Origin: Leeuwenhoekiella aestuarii
GTDB taxonomy: Bacteria > Bacteroidota > Bacteroidia > Flavobacteriales > Flavobacteriaceae
Assembly: GCF_004104055.1 (NCBI RefSeq)
Contig: NZ_QOVJ01000004.1
Location: 186,001 to 250,000, forward strand
DNA: 64,000 bases
Reading direction: 5' to 3'
Part shown: positions 8,259-17,644 of the stretch, in pieces
Layout: the number at the start of each line of letters is the position of its first letter
Position numbering within the stretch: position 1 is the stretch's first letter
Translations under genes and position numbers: made by a program
Notes under the pieces: generated by a model
Databases searched by the model: none
Seen by the model: the letters and a program-made list of their open reading frames with translations, nothing else
What the model was told of the DNA's origin: nothing

Positions 8259-10613
8259 CTAATCAAATTTTACGTTTAGCCCTGATTTTTTCGCAATAAG
8301 CTGAATTTGCTCCATTGCATTCTCCCTATCCATTTCTTCGGAATAGATGGTATAATACATTTCTTTCATTTTATATTTTAGTAGTGGCTCGTCAACAATT
8401 TCAATTAAATTATAAACATAGGTTTTATCAAGTTTAGGTATAGTTTCAAACCTTTCAAGACTTCTCTTTTTACCTAAAATAATTTTTTCATCAATATCTT
8501 TTTCTAGAGCTGAAATCTCTTTTTCTAATATTTTCTTATTTAGCCACTTAATGACTATATCAATTTTTTTCTGAGCAAAAGCTCCCATAAAACCATCCTC
8601 CAGAAAAAAACTATCCTTCAGTAAATCATATACATTTGCTCCGAAAGATTTTTCATCGGAATCTGCTTTTTTACCATCCTTTAATCTTAAAATATTTTCG
8701 CTTGGTATATCTGACAAAATGAATGGTGAGTGTGTCGCAAAAAGAATATTTATACCCTCAATATTATCAATATTATCGCTATTAATTTTTCCTATATAAT
8801 TAGTTAAATCTGCAATAAAAGTACGCTGCATTTCAGGATGATAATATTGTTCTATTTCGTCTAGAAGAATATTTACATACTTATACTTTATCAATTCATT
8901 CTTCTCTTGGTTGTTGTTAAAAACAGAGTTGAGGTTTATTAAATGATATACTATGCTACTAAGATTATATATCTTTTGCTTTTCACCAGAACTCATTTTT
9001 TCAAAAAGAGTTTGATCTTCTAACGCAATTTTCACATCAAATATTGATGGAGGGAGAAACTCTATAGTTGATTTTATTCTTCCTCTCTTCCTTTCTTCTT
9101 CAACAAGTTTTTTTATTCTTTTCGAGAGATCATTAATATCTTCTTCAAATTCGGTGATTCCAAATTCCCTATCAGGATACCATTTTATATGGTCAAATTT
9201 TAAAAAATTTAAAGCCTGTTTTAACTTAAATGTAATATGGCTATTATCTTTTATGAGCTCTTTTATAAGTTTATCCTCATTATGAAATTTATCTCTTTGT
9301 AAAAAAGGTTGGTATCTTTTATAAAGTCCACAAATCCTTACTATTTTATTTTGCGCATAATAATATGTCGCTGAATGGACATTGTTTTGAGGTTTGATGA
9401 AATCACTACCAGTATATTGCTCATATAGTAATTTTGCTATAGAAGCTATATTTTTAATAGGACTTAGTCTGTGATTTATTTCATATTCCTCAAATTTATT
9501 ATGATTAAATTTTAAAATTAGCTTATTAGCTTTCTTATTAGGTGTAAAATGTCTTAATGTTGCTGATTTTCCTACATCAACTGGTTCTAATATATTAGAT
9601 AGCAACCTCTGTATTACAAGCTTTTTTTCTCTATTTATGTCTATTGTCCCATTTGTTCGCATAGGATTAATAACGATTGGAGTTTGGTAACTATCATTTT
9701 TATGAAAAATGTCATTTAGCCATTCTCCTTCTTCTAAAGCATTTAAACCATAATGCGAATATGAAACAGCAATGGTATAAAAGAAATGATCTGATAAATC
9801 AATTTCTTTTATAATTCCATTTTTTTTTATTTTTTCTTCACCAAGACCAGCAATAGTTTCTATCGAAAAATATTCATTTGAATTTTCTTGATTTCCTATT
9901 TTCAATACATAAAAACAATCTTTTAACTGATAATAAATTTTTAAGTCAATTGACTCAATCATTAAACTTATATTTTCAGACCATTCTAAATATTCCAATC
10001 TTTTTTTTGTAAAATAATCCACTTCATTTTTATCATAAAGTCTTTTATATTCTGTAAGCTGCTTTTTTAAAAAAACAAGATTTGGAAGGTATTTCAAATA
10101 CTCCTCACCAATTTTATCTAACCTTTCTTCAATATTTGAAATTAATTCATCAGTATCTGTATAATTCTCATCTTTAGTTAAAACCTCATTTATTTTTTTT
10201 CCAAATCGTTGCTCTTGTTTGTTCAATTCTTCTTCTTTTTTATTGATTGAAGAAAAATTAAGCTCTAACAACTCTTTGCCTACCGATAGTAGATAAATAG
10301 AAATATAAAATACTTCAAAAAGCGTACTTTTTCCACTCCCATTTTTTCCAACAACTGCAGATAAATTAATATTAATATCTGCTTGATTGTATAAACCATT
10401 TGGAACAGTAGATTCATTTTGAATGAATTCAACTTTTTCTATTCCATCACTTATTTCCTGTTTATTTTTATCTAAAAATTTAAATCCTGAGTAGAACTTA
10501 TAAAGTTGATTACTTTCTAATACTTTAAAAAAGTTTTTGTAATTCTCTGAATTAGATAATTCTTCACTAAAGTTTTTTCCAGTTCCTATCCCTAACAACT
10601 TAAACCCACTCAT
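8259..10613 (-). CDS. Large ABC/SMC-type ATPase of a Septu-like defence pair
   Basis: A 784-residue ATPase with the full RecF/SMC set: Walker A GKNGSGKST at 89-97, ABC signature MSSGEKQ at 540-546, Walker B LLDEIEQYYHP at 583-593, and the H-loop ATHSPFILSDIP at 626-637. Between the halves (about 120-230) is a charged region likely to form a coiled coil, and a further insertion follows. After the H-loop about 150 residues remain, with no TOPRIM signature visible, so it is not an OLD nuclease. It is longer than typical PtuA. The ATG at 10613 overlaps the stop of a 34-codon frame upstream (ATGA). It probably senses infection and releases the downstream HNH nuclease. Confidence 0.82.
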   Translation of the reverse strand: MSGFKLLGIGTGKNFSEELSNSENYKNFFKVLESNQLYKFYSGFKFLDKNKQEISDGIEKVEFIQNESTVPNGLYNQADININLSAVVGKNGSGKSTLFEVFYISIYLLSVGKELLELNFSSINKKEEELNKQEQRFGKKINEVLTKDENYTDTDELISNIEERLDKIGEEYLKYLPNLVFLKKQLTEYKRLYDKNEVDYFTKKRLEYLEWSENISLMIESIDLKIYYQLKDCFYVLKIGNQENSNEYFSIETIAGLGEEKIKKNGIIKEIDLSDHFFYTIAVSYSHYGLNALEEGEWLNDIFHKNDSYQTPIVINPMRTNGTIDINREKKLVIQRLLSNILEPVDVGKSATLRHFTPNKKANKLILKFNHNKFEEYEINHRLSPIKNIASIAKLLYEQYTGSDFIKPQNNVHSATYYYAQNKIVRICGLYKRYQPFLQRDKFHNEDKLIKELIKDNSHITFKLKQALNFLKFDHIKWYPDREFGITEFEEDINDLSKRIKKLVEEERKRGRIKSTIEFLPPSIFDVKIALEDQTLFEKMSSGEKQKIYNLSSIVYHLINLNSVFNNNQEKNELIKYKYVNILLDEIEQYYHPEMQRTFIADLTNYIGKINSDNIDNIEGINILFATHSPFILSDIPSENILRLKDGKKADSDEKSFGANVYDLLKDSFFLEDGFMGAFAQKKIDIVIKWLNKKILEKEISALEKDIDEKIILGKKRSLERFETIPKLDKTYVYNLIEIVDEPLLKYKMKEMYYTIYSEEMDRENAMEQIQLIAKKSGLNVKFD

Positions 10614-10714
10614 ACCTCCCCATATTTACCACCATCCTCCGCAGCACCTCTAATTGCTAAATCCTTAACCTCATCAAAAGCCTCTTTAACATTCATTTTT
10701 TGTAGTACTACCAT
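10610..10714 (-). CDS. Possible 34-residue peptide coupled to the ATPase
   Basis: A short frame fills most of the gap between the CoiA-like gene and the ATPase: ATG at 10714, MVVLQKMNVKEAF..., ending GKYGEV at a TGA that overlaps the ATPase ATG in an ATGA junction. An inner ATG at 10696 would give 28 residues. I do not recognise the peptide; residues 7-34 look like an amphipathic helix followed by a glycine-rich tail. The stop-start overlap is the main reason to list it: it would couple translation of the ATPase to the gene upstream. It could instead be a leader or the remnant of a longer gene. Confidence 0.35.
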   Translation of the reverse strand: MVVLQKMNVKEAFDEVKDLAIRGAAEDGGKYGEV

Positions 10715-10768
10715 ACCTATTGTTTTTCAATATCTTCCTTAAATTCTTCTAGAAACCATTCAATTGTC

Positions 10769-12133
10769 TTATTGTGCTTTCCAAGTTCCCTTTTTAAAAA
10801 ATTCATACGCTTTTCGGTATCTTCGGTTTTCGCGTTGAGCATCGGGGTAAAGGCTGAGAACTCTTTGTGCTTCCAATATAGTTCTAGTTCCTCGGGGCAA
10901 TTCTTCACCTCTTTGATTAAGTTCTGATCTACATTCTTGAAAAACGCGTTCCTCAATTTCGTCTTGTTCTTTTCCAACTTCTTCAATTCGTTCTCTAATT
11001 CCTCTTGATTTTCTTTCAGTTGATTCTCTAAGTTGTTCAACATTGTCAGCTCGTTCTTGCTCTTCTTCAAGTTTTCGTTTCGTTGATTGATATCCTTTTT
11101 CCAACCTTCCTCTTTTTTCTCTAAGCTCTTCTCTTCTAACGTCAATTGTTCTTCCTTCGCTTTCAAGTTTTTTTCGTCGCTCTGCAAACTCATCTCGTAC
11201 TTCTCCCTCAAGTCGTTCTTCCATACTTTCCAGTCCCGCTCTCTCTGCTTCTGTAGCGCTCTCAACTCTTGATATTTCTCGTTCAAAGATTCGTTCAGCT
11301 TGCTTGTATGATTCTGACTCCAAAGCTGTTCTAACTGATCGTATAAGATTTGCAATTTGATTTTTTCGGCATTTGTAAGATTCTTCAAAAAGCTTTCTTT
11401 GGTCGTCATCAATTTCCCATACTCCTCTACCAGATGTGTCGGAAACGTATACATATTCTGTGTTGGCTTCGATTTCATTATATACCCATTTTATGCTTCT
11501 ACTTGATTTAAATACCTGTTCAATCAGTTCTTCTGACTTCTTAGGGATGATAATTTGAACCGTATTAATTCCGAAACGATAAAGTTTATTCTTTTTCTTT
11601 TCGTCAATTTTATGTGTAACTACAAACTCTAGAAAGAGAATAGGTTTACCTCCGGCATCAAAAAAAGTAATATCTGGCCGTATTGACATATAGCGCTCAT
11701 CAATATCAGGATCACTTCCATAATGGATCTCACAGTTCTCATCTTCATAAAAAGTCAGTTCAGACACGACCTTTGCTGCTTCAATCCATTCGGCCTCTGC
11801 TAATTTATTAGGCATGCCATCACTTCCTCTTGGAGGGTATTTGTACACAGCAGGTACCTTAAGGCGTTTTAATCGCTGTAAAATATCTCTTGCTATCCGC
11901 TCCCGGTATTCCCTATTAGCTCTAACGCATTCCGTATAATCATTCTTAACATTTTTAGCGTGATGACGGAAATAGTGTTCTCGAATTTTACCTTTTACCG
12001 CTTGCATTTCTTTCTTACACCCCAAACAGAAATATCCCTGTTTGCCGCTTTCAGCTTGAGAAATATGAATAGGGTCAATAAAGGATTTGGTGTATGCCCA
12101 GTCGGTTATATATTCTTCAACGATCTTTCCCAT
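10769..12133 (-). CDS. CoiA-like nuclease with long C-terminal coiled coil
   Basis: A 454-residue protein of the competence CoiA-like family. The N-terminus has a zinc-finger block (YFCLGCKKEMQAV, then HYFRHH, residues 34-58), followed by a PD-(D/E)xK-type fold (RPDITFF at 152-158, LFLEFVVTHK at 166-175) and then about 210 residues of Arg/Glu-rich coiled coil. ATG 12133 is chosen over an in-frame TTG at 12157 because it lies 7 bases after the restriction-enzyme stop. The coiled-coil half is also fully open in a second frame for 253 codons (see findings). I judge this frame the real one because codon position 1 is G-rich, position 3 is A/T-rich, and the Arg-rich tail suits the family. Probably a nuclease accessory of the island. 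Confidence 0.78.
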   Translation of the reverse strand: MGKIVEEYITDWAYTKSFIDPIHISQAESGKQGYFCLGCKKEMQAVKGKIREHYFRHHAKNVKNDYTECVRANREYRERIARDILQRLKRLKVPAVYKYPPRGSDGMPNKLAEAEWIEAAKVVSELTFYEDENCEIHYGSDPDIDERYMSIRPDITFFDAGGKPILFLEFVVTHKIDEKKKNKLYRFGINTVQIIIPKKSEELIEQVFKSSRSIKWVYNEIEANTEYVYVSDTSGRGVWEIDDDQRKLFEESYKCRKNQIANLIRSVRTALESESYKQAERIFEREISRVESATEAERAGLESMEERLEGEVRDEFAERRKKLESEGRTIDVRREELREKRGRLEKGYQSTKRKLEEEQERADNVEQLRESTERKSRGIRERIEEVGKEQDEIEERVFQECRSELNQRGEELPRGTRTILEAQRVLSLYPDAQRENRRYRKAYEFFKKGTWKAQ

Positions 12134-12140
12134 AAGCCAA

Positions 12141-15100
12141 TCAACTATTCTCCACAATTTGTATCTCCTCCTCTGTCAAACCATATAGCTCATAGACCAT
12201 TTGGTCGATCTTGTGCTCGGTTTGGTTGATCTGGGTTTGCAGGTCTTGGGCTTTCTTTTTGTTTTCTTCAAAAAGGGACATCCACTCAAACTCGTCTTTT
12301 TTGGTTAGGGCAGGCACCTCAACATAGTTCTCGACTGCGCTCGAACTGGCAGTAGCGGCAGCGGCTTTTTGACGGAGTTTGTTGTTGGCTTTGATGCTTT
12401 TATTGAGCTCTTTGATAAACGCACCGAACTCCAACTCGTGCCAGTTTTCTAGTTTTGAAGAAAGTTTAATAAGCTCATAAGTTGAAGATATATATATATT
12501 GAAGTCTTTAACAAATAACACAGATTTTCGATAAAGTTGTTCTAATTCTTTCGAGTTAGTCAAAATATCGCCGTTATAGGATTTTGAAATAGGAATTTGC
12601 TCTAAAAAACTATTTAGGTAAGAATAATAACCACCTTGCTTTTTCGTGCTTATAGAGTGTAAGAAAAATTGAACTACTTTACTATTTAGTATAGCTGTCA
12701 AATAATTAATATCGAATTTTTCCTGTACTAATCCAAAAACTCCAGCCCCACCACATAAATATGTATAACCTTCGTGATCAATAGCAAATCTATTTTCTTT
12801 ACTGATTCCAGGTGTTAGTATTTTTTTTGATTGAAATAATTCTAATCTTCCTTTTCTAATTAATTTATACCAATCCCCAGTTTCTGATAATAATTTTCTT
12901 GAGTCTTTTCTTCTCCCCAATTCTTTCCGGTGCTTTTCGAGGTAGGAATATGTTTTAGGATATTTTAGTGATAAGCTGTTTTCATCTAGCATTTGCGTTT
13001 GCCCATCTATTAATTCATAAGGATAAATAACATAATCTGTATCATTTTGTATATAGAATCTAGAAATATTTCTTCCTCTAATTACAGGTAGTAATATTTG
13101 CTTTTCTAAATCAAGTTCTTCTACTTGCTCCTTTGTTAAAATTAAGATATTGTCCTTACCAGTTGTTAATCCTGTACAAGGATTGACAAATGATTTTAAT
13201 TTTACAGAATTACTTTCTAGCTTATCTAGTACACTTTGGTAATCTTGTGATTCAAAAACCCAAACATTATCACTCAAAGTTTGATATTTAATTTCATTAC
13301 TTTTTGAAAGTGAAGATGTTGTTGACTCTTTTTGAAATAGACTTTCAGCTCCTAATTTTAATATTTTTAAATACTCAAAATTAGAAGGTTTTAGCTTTTG
13401 CAACATTATAATGCCAGGATATGTAGTGGCACCTTCAAACACTCCTAATCCATTAAAATCAATAAACTTATTAATTCTATATTGTAAAAGTAGTTGCCTT
13501 ATTTTTCTACCATATTCCGCATTGACAAACTGTATTGAAGTGATAAATGAAAGCAAACCTTTTTCTTTAATTATTTTTAGGCCCAACTCAAAAAACAGAA
13601 GAGAAATGTCTATTCTTTTATGAGCTACTTCATATTTTTCTTTGTAAAAATCAATTTCAGTATATTTTAGATTCTGTACTCTAACATAAGGCGGATTCCC
13701 GATCACTACATCAAAACCTCCTTTTTCAAAAATCTGAGGAAACTGTGTTTCCCATTTAAAGGCTTTATCACCGGCAACGGCTTTGCTGTCTATGAGACTG
13801 TTTCCGCATTTGATGTTGCTGCTTAGATTGCTGAGCTTTCGGCGGGGTTGGGCGGTACGTAACCATAGGGAGAGTTTGGCAATCTCGACAGACTCCTCAT
13901 TAAGGTCTACGCCGTAGATGTTGTTCTCTAAAATGGTATTCTCAATATCTGCAAAGACGAGACCACCGCCCAGTACTTTGGCTTTGAGTTCGTCAATATA
14001 GCGGTGTTCTTTGATCAAAAAGTCAAGTGCCTGGTTTAAAAAGGCACCAGAACCACAAGCAGGATCGCAAATGGTGATTTGCAGTAGCCAATCCCGGTAG
14101 TCGTCAAGTATGGCAACTAACTTTTTAAGTGTGTCTTTATTACGGCCTTTTCGGCTTTTAAAATACTCGGCTTCTTCAAAACCCAGTTCGGCTTTTTTCT
14201 CTTCACAAAGTTTGCCTACTGTGTTTTGTACAATGTATTTGGTAATGTATTTCGGCGTATAAAAAACCCCGTCTTTCTTCCGTTTACTGGTTTGCTTATC
14301 AAAAGTATCGCCTTCTATTTCGGCATTTACGCTTTCAATCTCATTAAGCGAGTTTTCAAAAATATGCCCAAGGATGTTGACATCTACCTGACTTTCAAAA
14401 TCGTAGTTGGCCAGTTTTCGCGTATGCTTTAATAAGAGTTCGTCGTCTATTACCAACTGGTCTAAAATAGCATCCGGTTTAAAAAGACCGCCGTTATAAG
14501 CATAAATCTCGTCCTGTCCTGTACCTTTTCGCCCCTGATCCAGGTAATTAAAATGTAACTTAAAACGGTCATACACCGGTATATCAACTGCCAGTGTTTT
14601 TAACTGGGCATACTCATCAAGAATGGTAAGCGTCCAGTTGGGCGGTAAGAGTCCGCGGTCTTCTGCAAAAAAGATAAACAGAAAGCGGTCTATAAGCTTC
14701 TGAGACTTTTTAAACAGGGTAAGCTTGATGTTCTTTTGCAAACGCATGCGCTCTGCACGTTCCTCTTCAGTAAGCTCGGTTGTAGCAGCATCTTCCAGTT
14801 CGCTCTGGCGATTGCTGCGTATGCGCTTCACATTACGTTTAACCAGATCTCTAAAAAGTTCACGTTTAAAAACGGAGTAATCTTTATAAAATTCTTTCGT
14901 GATTTTTTCCTCTTCTGCGATAGACGCCTCTTTCAAGGTAAGAGGCAGGTCACTCATCAGATTGTCGTGCTGCAGGCATAAATACAGCAGTGCAAAACGC
15001 TCTAAGGTTAATTCAAAAAGATTAAACTCTTCAAATTCGGTCGCATCATTGATGTAAAAGCGTAGTTTCTCAAAATTTGAGGTAACCACGTATACGCAGC

Positions 15101-15479
15101 CTTTTTGATTGGCTTTATAGTCAAAAGCCTGCCGGCGTATACTCTCCAGGTCTTTGGTATTGGTTCCCTTCAGTTCTATGACTCCGGTTGCACTATCATT
15201 TTTGAGAATCGCACCATCGGCCTTGCGGTTGTTCTTTTCATTTTTAAACTCAGTTGTAAGATCATAACCGGGCTTGGGATTAAGCGTATAACCCAGGATG
15301 TTCACAAAAAGCTCGTTTAAAAAAGTAGCCTGAAACTGCTCTTCCTTAGACTTGCGGATGTTCTCCTGTATTTCCCCATTCAAGAAATAAGCGGAAAAAA
15401 GTTTATAGGCTTTAGCGACTGCTTTATCGTCCTGTGCTTTGAGGTATTTATTAAGTACCGAATTTTGAAATAATGCCAT
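12141..15479 (-). CDS. Type IIG restriction-modification enzyme (Eco57I-like)
   Basis: A 1112-residue single-chain restriction and modification protein. N-terminal PD-(D/E)xK nuclease: ADGAI (D88) and ELKG (E102, K104). The N6-adenine methyltransferase core follows: motif X region GVFYTPKYIT near 405-413, SAM-binding DPACGSGAF at 472-480, and catalytic NPPY at 595-598. The C-terminal third is a TaqI-like target-recognition region (LLPVIRGRNISRFYI) ending in a coiled coil. It methylates and cuts at its own recognition site, which cannot be read from sequence. ATG at 15479; it appears to be the first gene of the defence island. The part encoding motif IV and the recognition domain (about 12470-13700) is visibly AT-richer than the rest, which suggests domain exchange. 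Confidence 0.9.
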   Translation of the reverse strand: MALFQNSVLNKYLKAQDDKAVAKAYKLFSAYFLNGEIQENIRKSKEEQFQATFLNELFVNILGYTLNPKPGYDLTTEFKNEKNNRKADGAILKNDSATGVIELKGTNTKDLESIRRQAFDYKANQKGCVYVVTSNFEKLRFYINDATEFEEFNLFELTLERFALLYLCLQHDNLMSDLPLTLKEASIAEEEKITKEFYKDYSVFKRELFRDLVKRNVKRIRSNRQSELEDAATTELTEEERAERMRLQKNIKLTLFKKSQKLIDRFLFIFFAEDRGLLPPNWTLTILDEYAQLKTLAVDIPVYDRFKLHFNYLDQGRKGTGQDEIYAYNGGLFKPDAILDQLVIDDELLLKHTRKLANYDFESQVDVNILGHIFENSLNEIESVNAEIEGDTFDKQTSKRKKDGVFYTPKYITKYIVQNTVGKLCEEKKAELGFEEAEYFKSRKGRNKDTLKKLVAILDDYRDWLLQITICDPACGSGAFLNQALDFLIKEHRYIDELKAKVLGGGLVFADIENTILENNIYGVDLNEESVEIAKLSLWLRTAQPRRKLSNLSSNIKCGNSLIDSKAVAGDKAFKWETQFPQIFEKGGFDVVIGNPPYVRVQNLKYTEIDFYKEKYEVAHKRIDISLLFFELGLKIIKEKGLLSFITSIQFVNAEYGRKIRQLLLQYRINKFIDFNGLGVFEGATTYPGIIMLQKLKPSNFEYLKILKLGAESLFQKESTTSSLSKSNEIKYQTLSDNVWVFESQDYQSVLDKLESNSVKLKSFVNPCTGLTTGKDNILILTKEQVEELDLEKQILLPVIRGRNISRFYIQNDTDYVIYPYELIDGQTQMLDENSLSLKYPKTYSYLEKHRKELGRRKDSRKLLSETGDWYKLIRKGRLELFQSKKILTPGISKENRFAIDHEGYTYLCGGAGVFGLVQEKFDINYLTAILNSKVVQFFLHSISTKKQGGYYSYLNSFLEQIPISKSYNGDILTNSKELEQLYRKSVLFVKDFNIYISSTYELIKLSSKLENWHELEFGAFIKELNKSIKANNKLRQKAAAATASSSAVENYVEVPALTKKDEFEWMSLFEENKKKAQDLQTQINQTEHKIDQMVYELYGLTEEEIQIVENS

Positions 15480-15687
15480 TAATGGATTTTGGTAGTTGAA
15501 GTACTAAAAATAGAAAATCTTAAGAGTTATTTAGCTTTTAAAGCTACGTGTAATACACCAGTTATTCATGAGGATTTCCGTATTCCCTTCAAAAAGGGGA
15601 AAAATACCCGATACTGGGGATTGTTAAAGAAAGTTAAAATTACGTTCTTTATAAGAACCAAACTACTAACAATCAAATACATGTATT

Positions 15688-16920
15688 ATGAAAAGGATTA
15701 TTTTTATTTTGATCAGCCTAGGTATAGTCTCTTTTAAATTACAAGGACAGTCTTTTAACGTTGATAAAGATACGCTGCAACGGACGGGTAAAACGGGCAT
15801 CTATACCTTCTCTATCCTAAAGGCAAAATTACCTACTCAAGATGCTAAAAATTATATCCTTGAACTTAATCCTGATAGGAAAAGTTCCTTAAATACCTCT
15901 GACTATATCCTATCATATAAACCTATCAACCTAACTACACTGGAGGATAAAGAAAAAATTAGCTTCTATTTGGAACTTAAAGAAGATTCTATACAAGATA
16001 GACCCCGTAACTTACTCCTAAATCTTACTTTAAACGATACGGTCAAAAAAGAAAAAACAAATACAGATCAATTAGATTTACATATTTTACCGTTCTCTAA
16101 AGTAAATACTCAATATGCCTATTTAGCTTATATAGGTACCAATTTTGATCTAGTAGATGGTATTAAAACTAATAATCTATTTTTTGCGGCCAATGTCTAC
16201 TTAGATCCTATGCCTAAGAAAACAGGCTGGTATCTTAGTCTTTATGGCAACAGAACATTTACCGCTACAGATTCCACACAAGTATCAGGAAGAGAACAGC
16301 GTATAGAACGTATCAATGCAGACAGTGTCTTGGTTTACAGGGAAAATGCGACGCTCGTACGCACTAGTGTTTCTGATAATTTAGGTGCTCATACAAGTTT
16401 CCTATGGAACCTAACCAACTTCAATAGCAATACCAAATTAATGGTTTCAGCATCTACTGAATTTATATGGCGCAGGACTCAAGTCAATTCTCTTTATAAG
16501 GATGGTGTTCCTACAGATACCGTTGGTATAGCACGACCTATTCGCACGAGTATTATACAACCGCCTAACAACTTCACCACATACTCTAATGAGTTCTCGT
16601 TTAATATTGGCCCCGGTCTGTTTCTATCACATCAAACAAAAAACATGAGTGTACGTTTACAAGTATCTTCAGGCTATATCAGTGAATACATTCCACGATA
16701 TAAAACACTAAACAGTGTTTTAGAACGGAATTATCATAATCAATCTGACGTCTATTTTTTAGGTAGGGCTTGGATTACGGAAGCTACTTCAGGAATCACC
16801 TTGCAGGCAGAAGTTACAAATACGCTGATACATCCTCGTCCATTTTTCTCTGTAACCTTATCTAAAGCCATAAACTTTAAAAATCTAGGAACCATATTTA
16901 GTCCTATAACGACGAGATAA
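15688..16920 (+). CDS. Secreted protein of unknown function, probable outer-membrane barrel
   Basis: A 410-residue protein with an N-terminal signal peptide (MKRIIFILISLGIVSF...LQGQ, cleavage after about residue 20). I do not recognise the family. The first 125 residues look like a beta-sandwich domain. From about residue 130 the sequence alternates hydrophobic and polar residues with many aromatics (WYLSLYGNRTF, FLWNLTNF, FIWRRTQV, GITLQAEV), as expected of beta strands in an outer-membrane barrel. The ATG at 15688 gives a good signal peptide. It is divergent from the restriction enzyme and ends before a strong bidirectional terminator at 17019. A link to the defence island is not supported by sequence. 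Confidence 0.7.
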   Translation: MKRIIFILISLGIVSFKLQGQSFNVDKDTLQRTGKTGIYTFSILKAKLPTQDAKNYILELNPDRKSSLNTSDYILSYKPINLTTLEDKEKISFYLELKEDSIQDRPRNLLLNLTLNDTVKKEKTNTDQLDLHILPFSKVNTQYAYLAYIGTNFDLVDGIKTNNLFFAANVYLDPMPKKTGWYLSLYGNRTFTATDSTQVSGREQRIERINADSVLVYRENATLVRTSVSDNLGAHTSFLWNLTNFNSNTKLMVSASTEFIWRRTQVNSLYKDGVPTDTVGIARPIRTSIIQPPNNFTTYSNEFSFNIGPGLFLSHQTKNMSVRLQVSSGYISEYIPRYKTLNSVLERNYHNQSDVYFLGRAWITEATSGITLQAEVTNTLIHPRPFFSVTLSKAINFKNLGTIFSPITTR

Positions 16921-17018
16921 CAACTTTCATTAAAAGTGTTCCTCTATAAATACATTTCTCCTTTCCTTAATTAATTGATCCATGCCAAGAGACTGTCAGA
17001 GTCTTTATTTGAACTACT

Positions 17019-17050
17019 AAAAAACCCGCTAGGTCCATAGCGGGTTTTTT
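17019..17050. terminator. Strong bidirectional terminator
   Basis: Perfect 13-bp stem AAAAAACCCGCTA / TAGCGGGTTTTTT with a 6-base loop, giving a T run on both strands. It lies 98 bases after the secreted-protein gene. Confidence 0.88.
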
Positions 17051-17129
17051 ATGCAGTTATTTTTAAATTATTAATCCAAGTTGGTAAATTCAGCTATATA
17101 AAAATCAACCGCTCCACGGAACATCGCAT

Positions 17130-17450
17130 CAAAAAATGTCACTTCGAGCGCAGTCGAGAAGCGAGTGTTTACTTAAGGCCTTGAGCCAAAGTAAATGTAT
17201 TCAGAACTGTACGTTCGAGTGATTCCGATATTCTATCGAAATTGAAGAACCTGAGTTCTAAAAAATTGTTCCCGAAAGCTTTCGGGAGAGAACTCCTCTT
17301 AGCTTGAAACATACTAACCAGGAAGACTTCTCGATACCACGAGGCTACGCTTCCTCTAATCGAAGTGACATAAGATTGCTCAGTCGCTCTAGCTTCGGTA
17401 AAAATTTACCAGGCTACGCCGCGTAAAATTCACGCAGCCGCCGCTTTGAT
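17130..17450. repeat. Repeat-rich intergenic DNA
   Basis: The 17051-17644 gap has no gene. It contains GTCACTTCGAGCGCAGTCGA near 17141 and an inverted, diverged counterpart (CTTCTCGATACC... ending CGAAGTGACA) near 17325-17370, plus a perfect palindrome CCCGAAAGCTTTCGGG at 17271-17286. Motifs of this TCACTTCGAG/GTCGAGAAG type are common intergenic repeats in Bacteroidota. Confidence 0.55.
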
Positions 17451-17644
17451 CCTTTAAATGCTACATTCAGTGTAAGGGGTTATTACGAATTTTAATTAGG
17501 AAATCCTGAATTAAAACACCTGTAAACTGCAACTGCTTACTGAGACTGCAAACTGATTACATGTGTATTGCTCAGATTCTCCCTAAAAACTAGCGAAACT
17601 CATTTGGTTTAAACATCTTTGCACCTCAAAACGCGTAAACCATC

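Noticed and set aside
12133-12157. TTG start of the CoiA-like gene at 12157
   Set aside because: It lies within the preceding gene; the ATG at 12133 begins 7 bases past the stop and keeps the whole domain.
15489-15737. 82-codon plus-strand frame between the Type IIG and secreted-protein genes
   Set aside because: It starts with TTG, overlaps the ATG of the next gene, and has no protein-like pattern or signal; more likely leader DNA.
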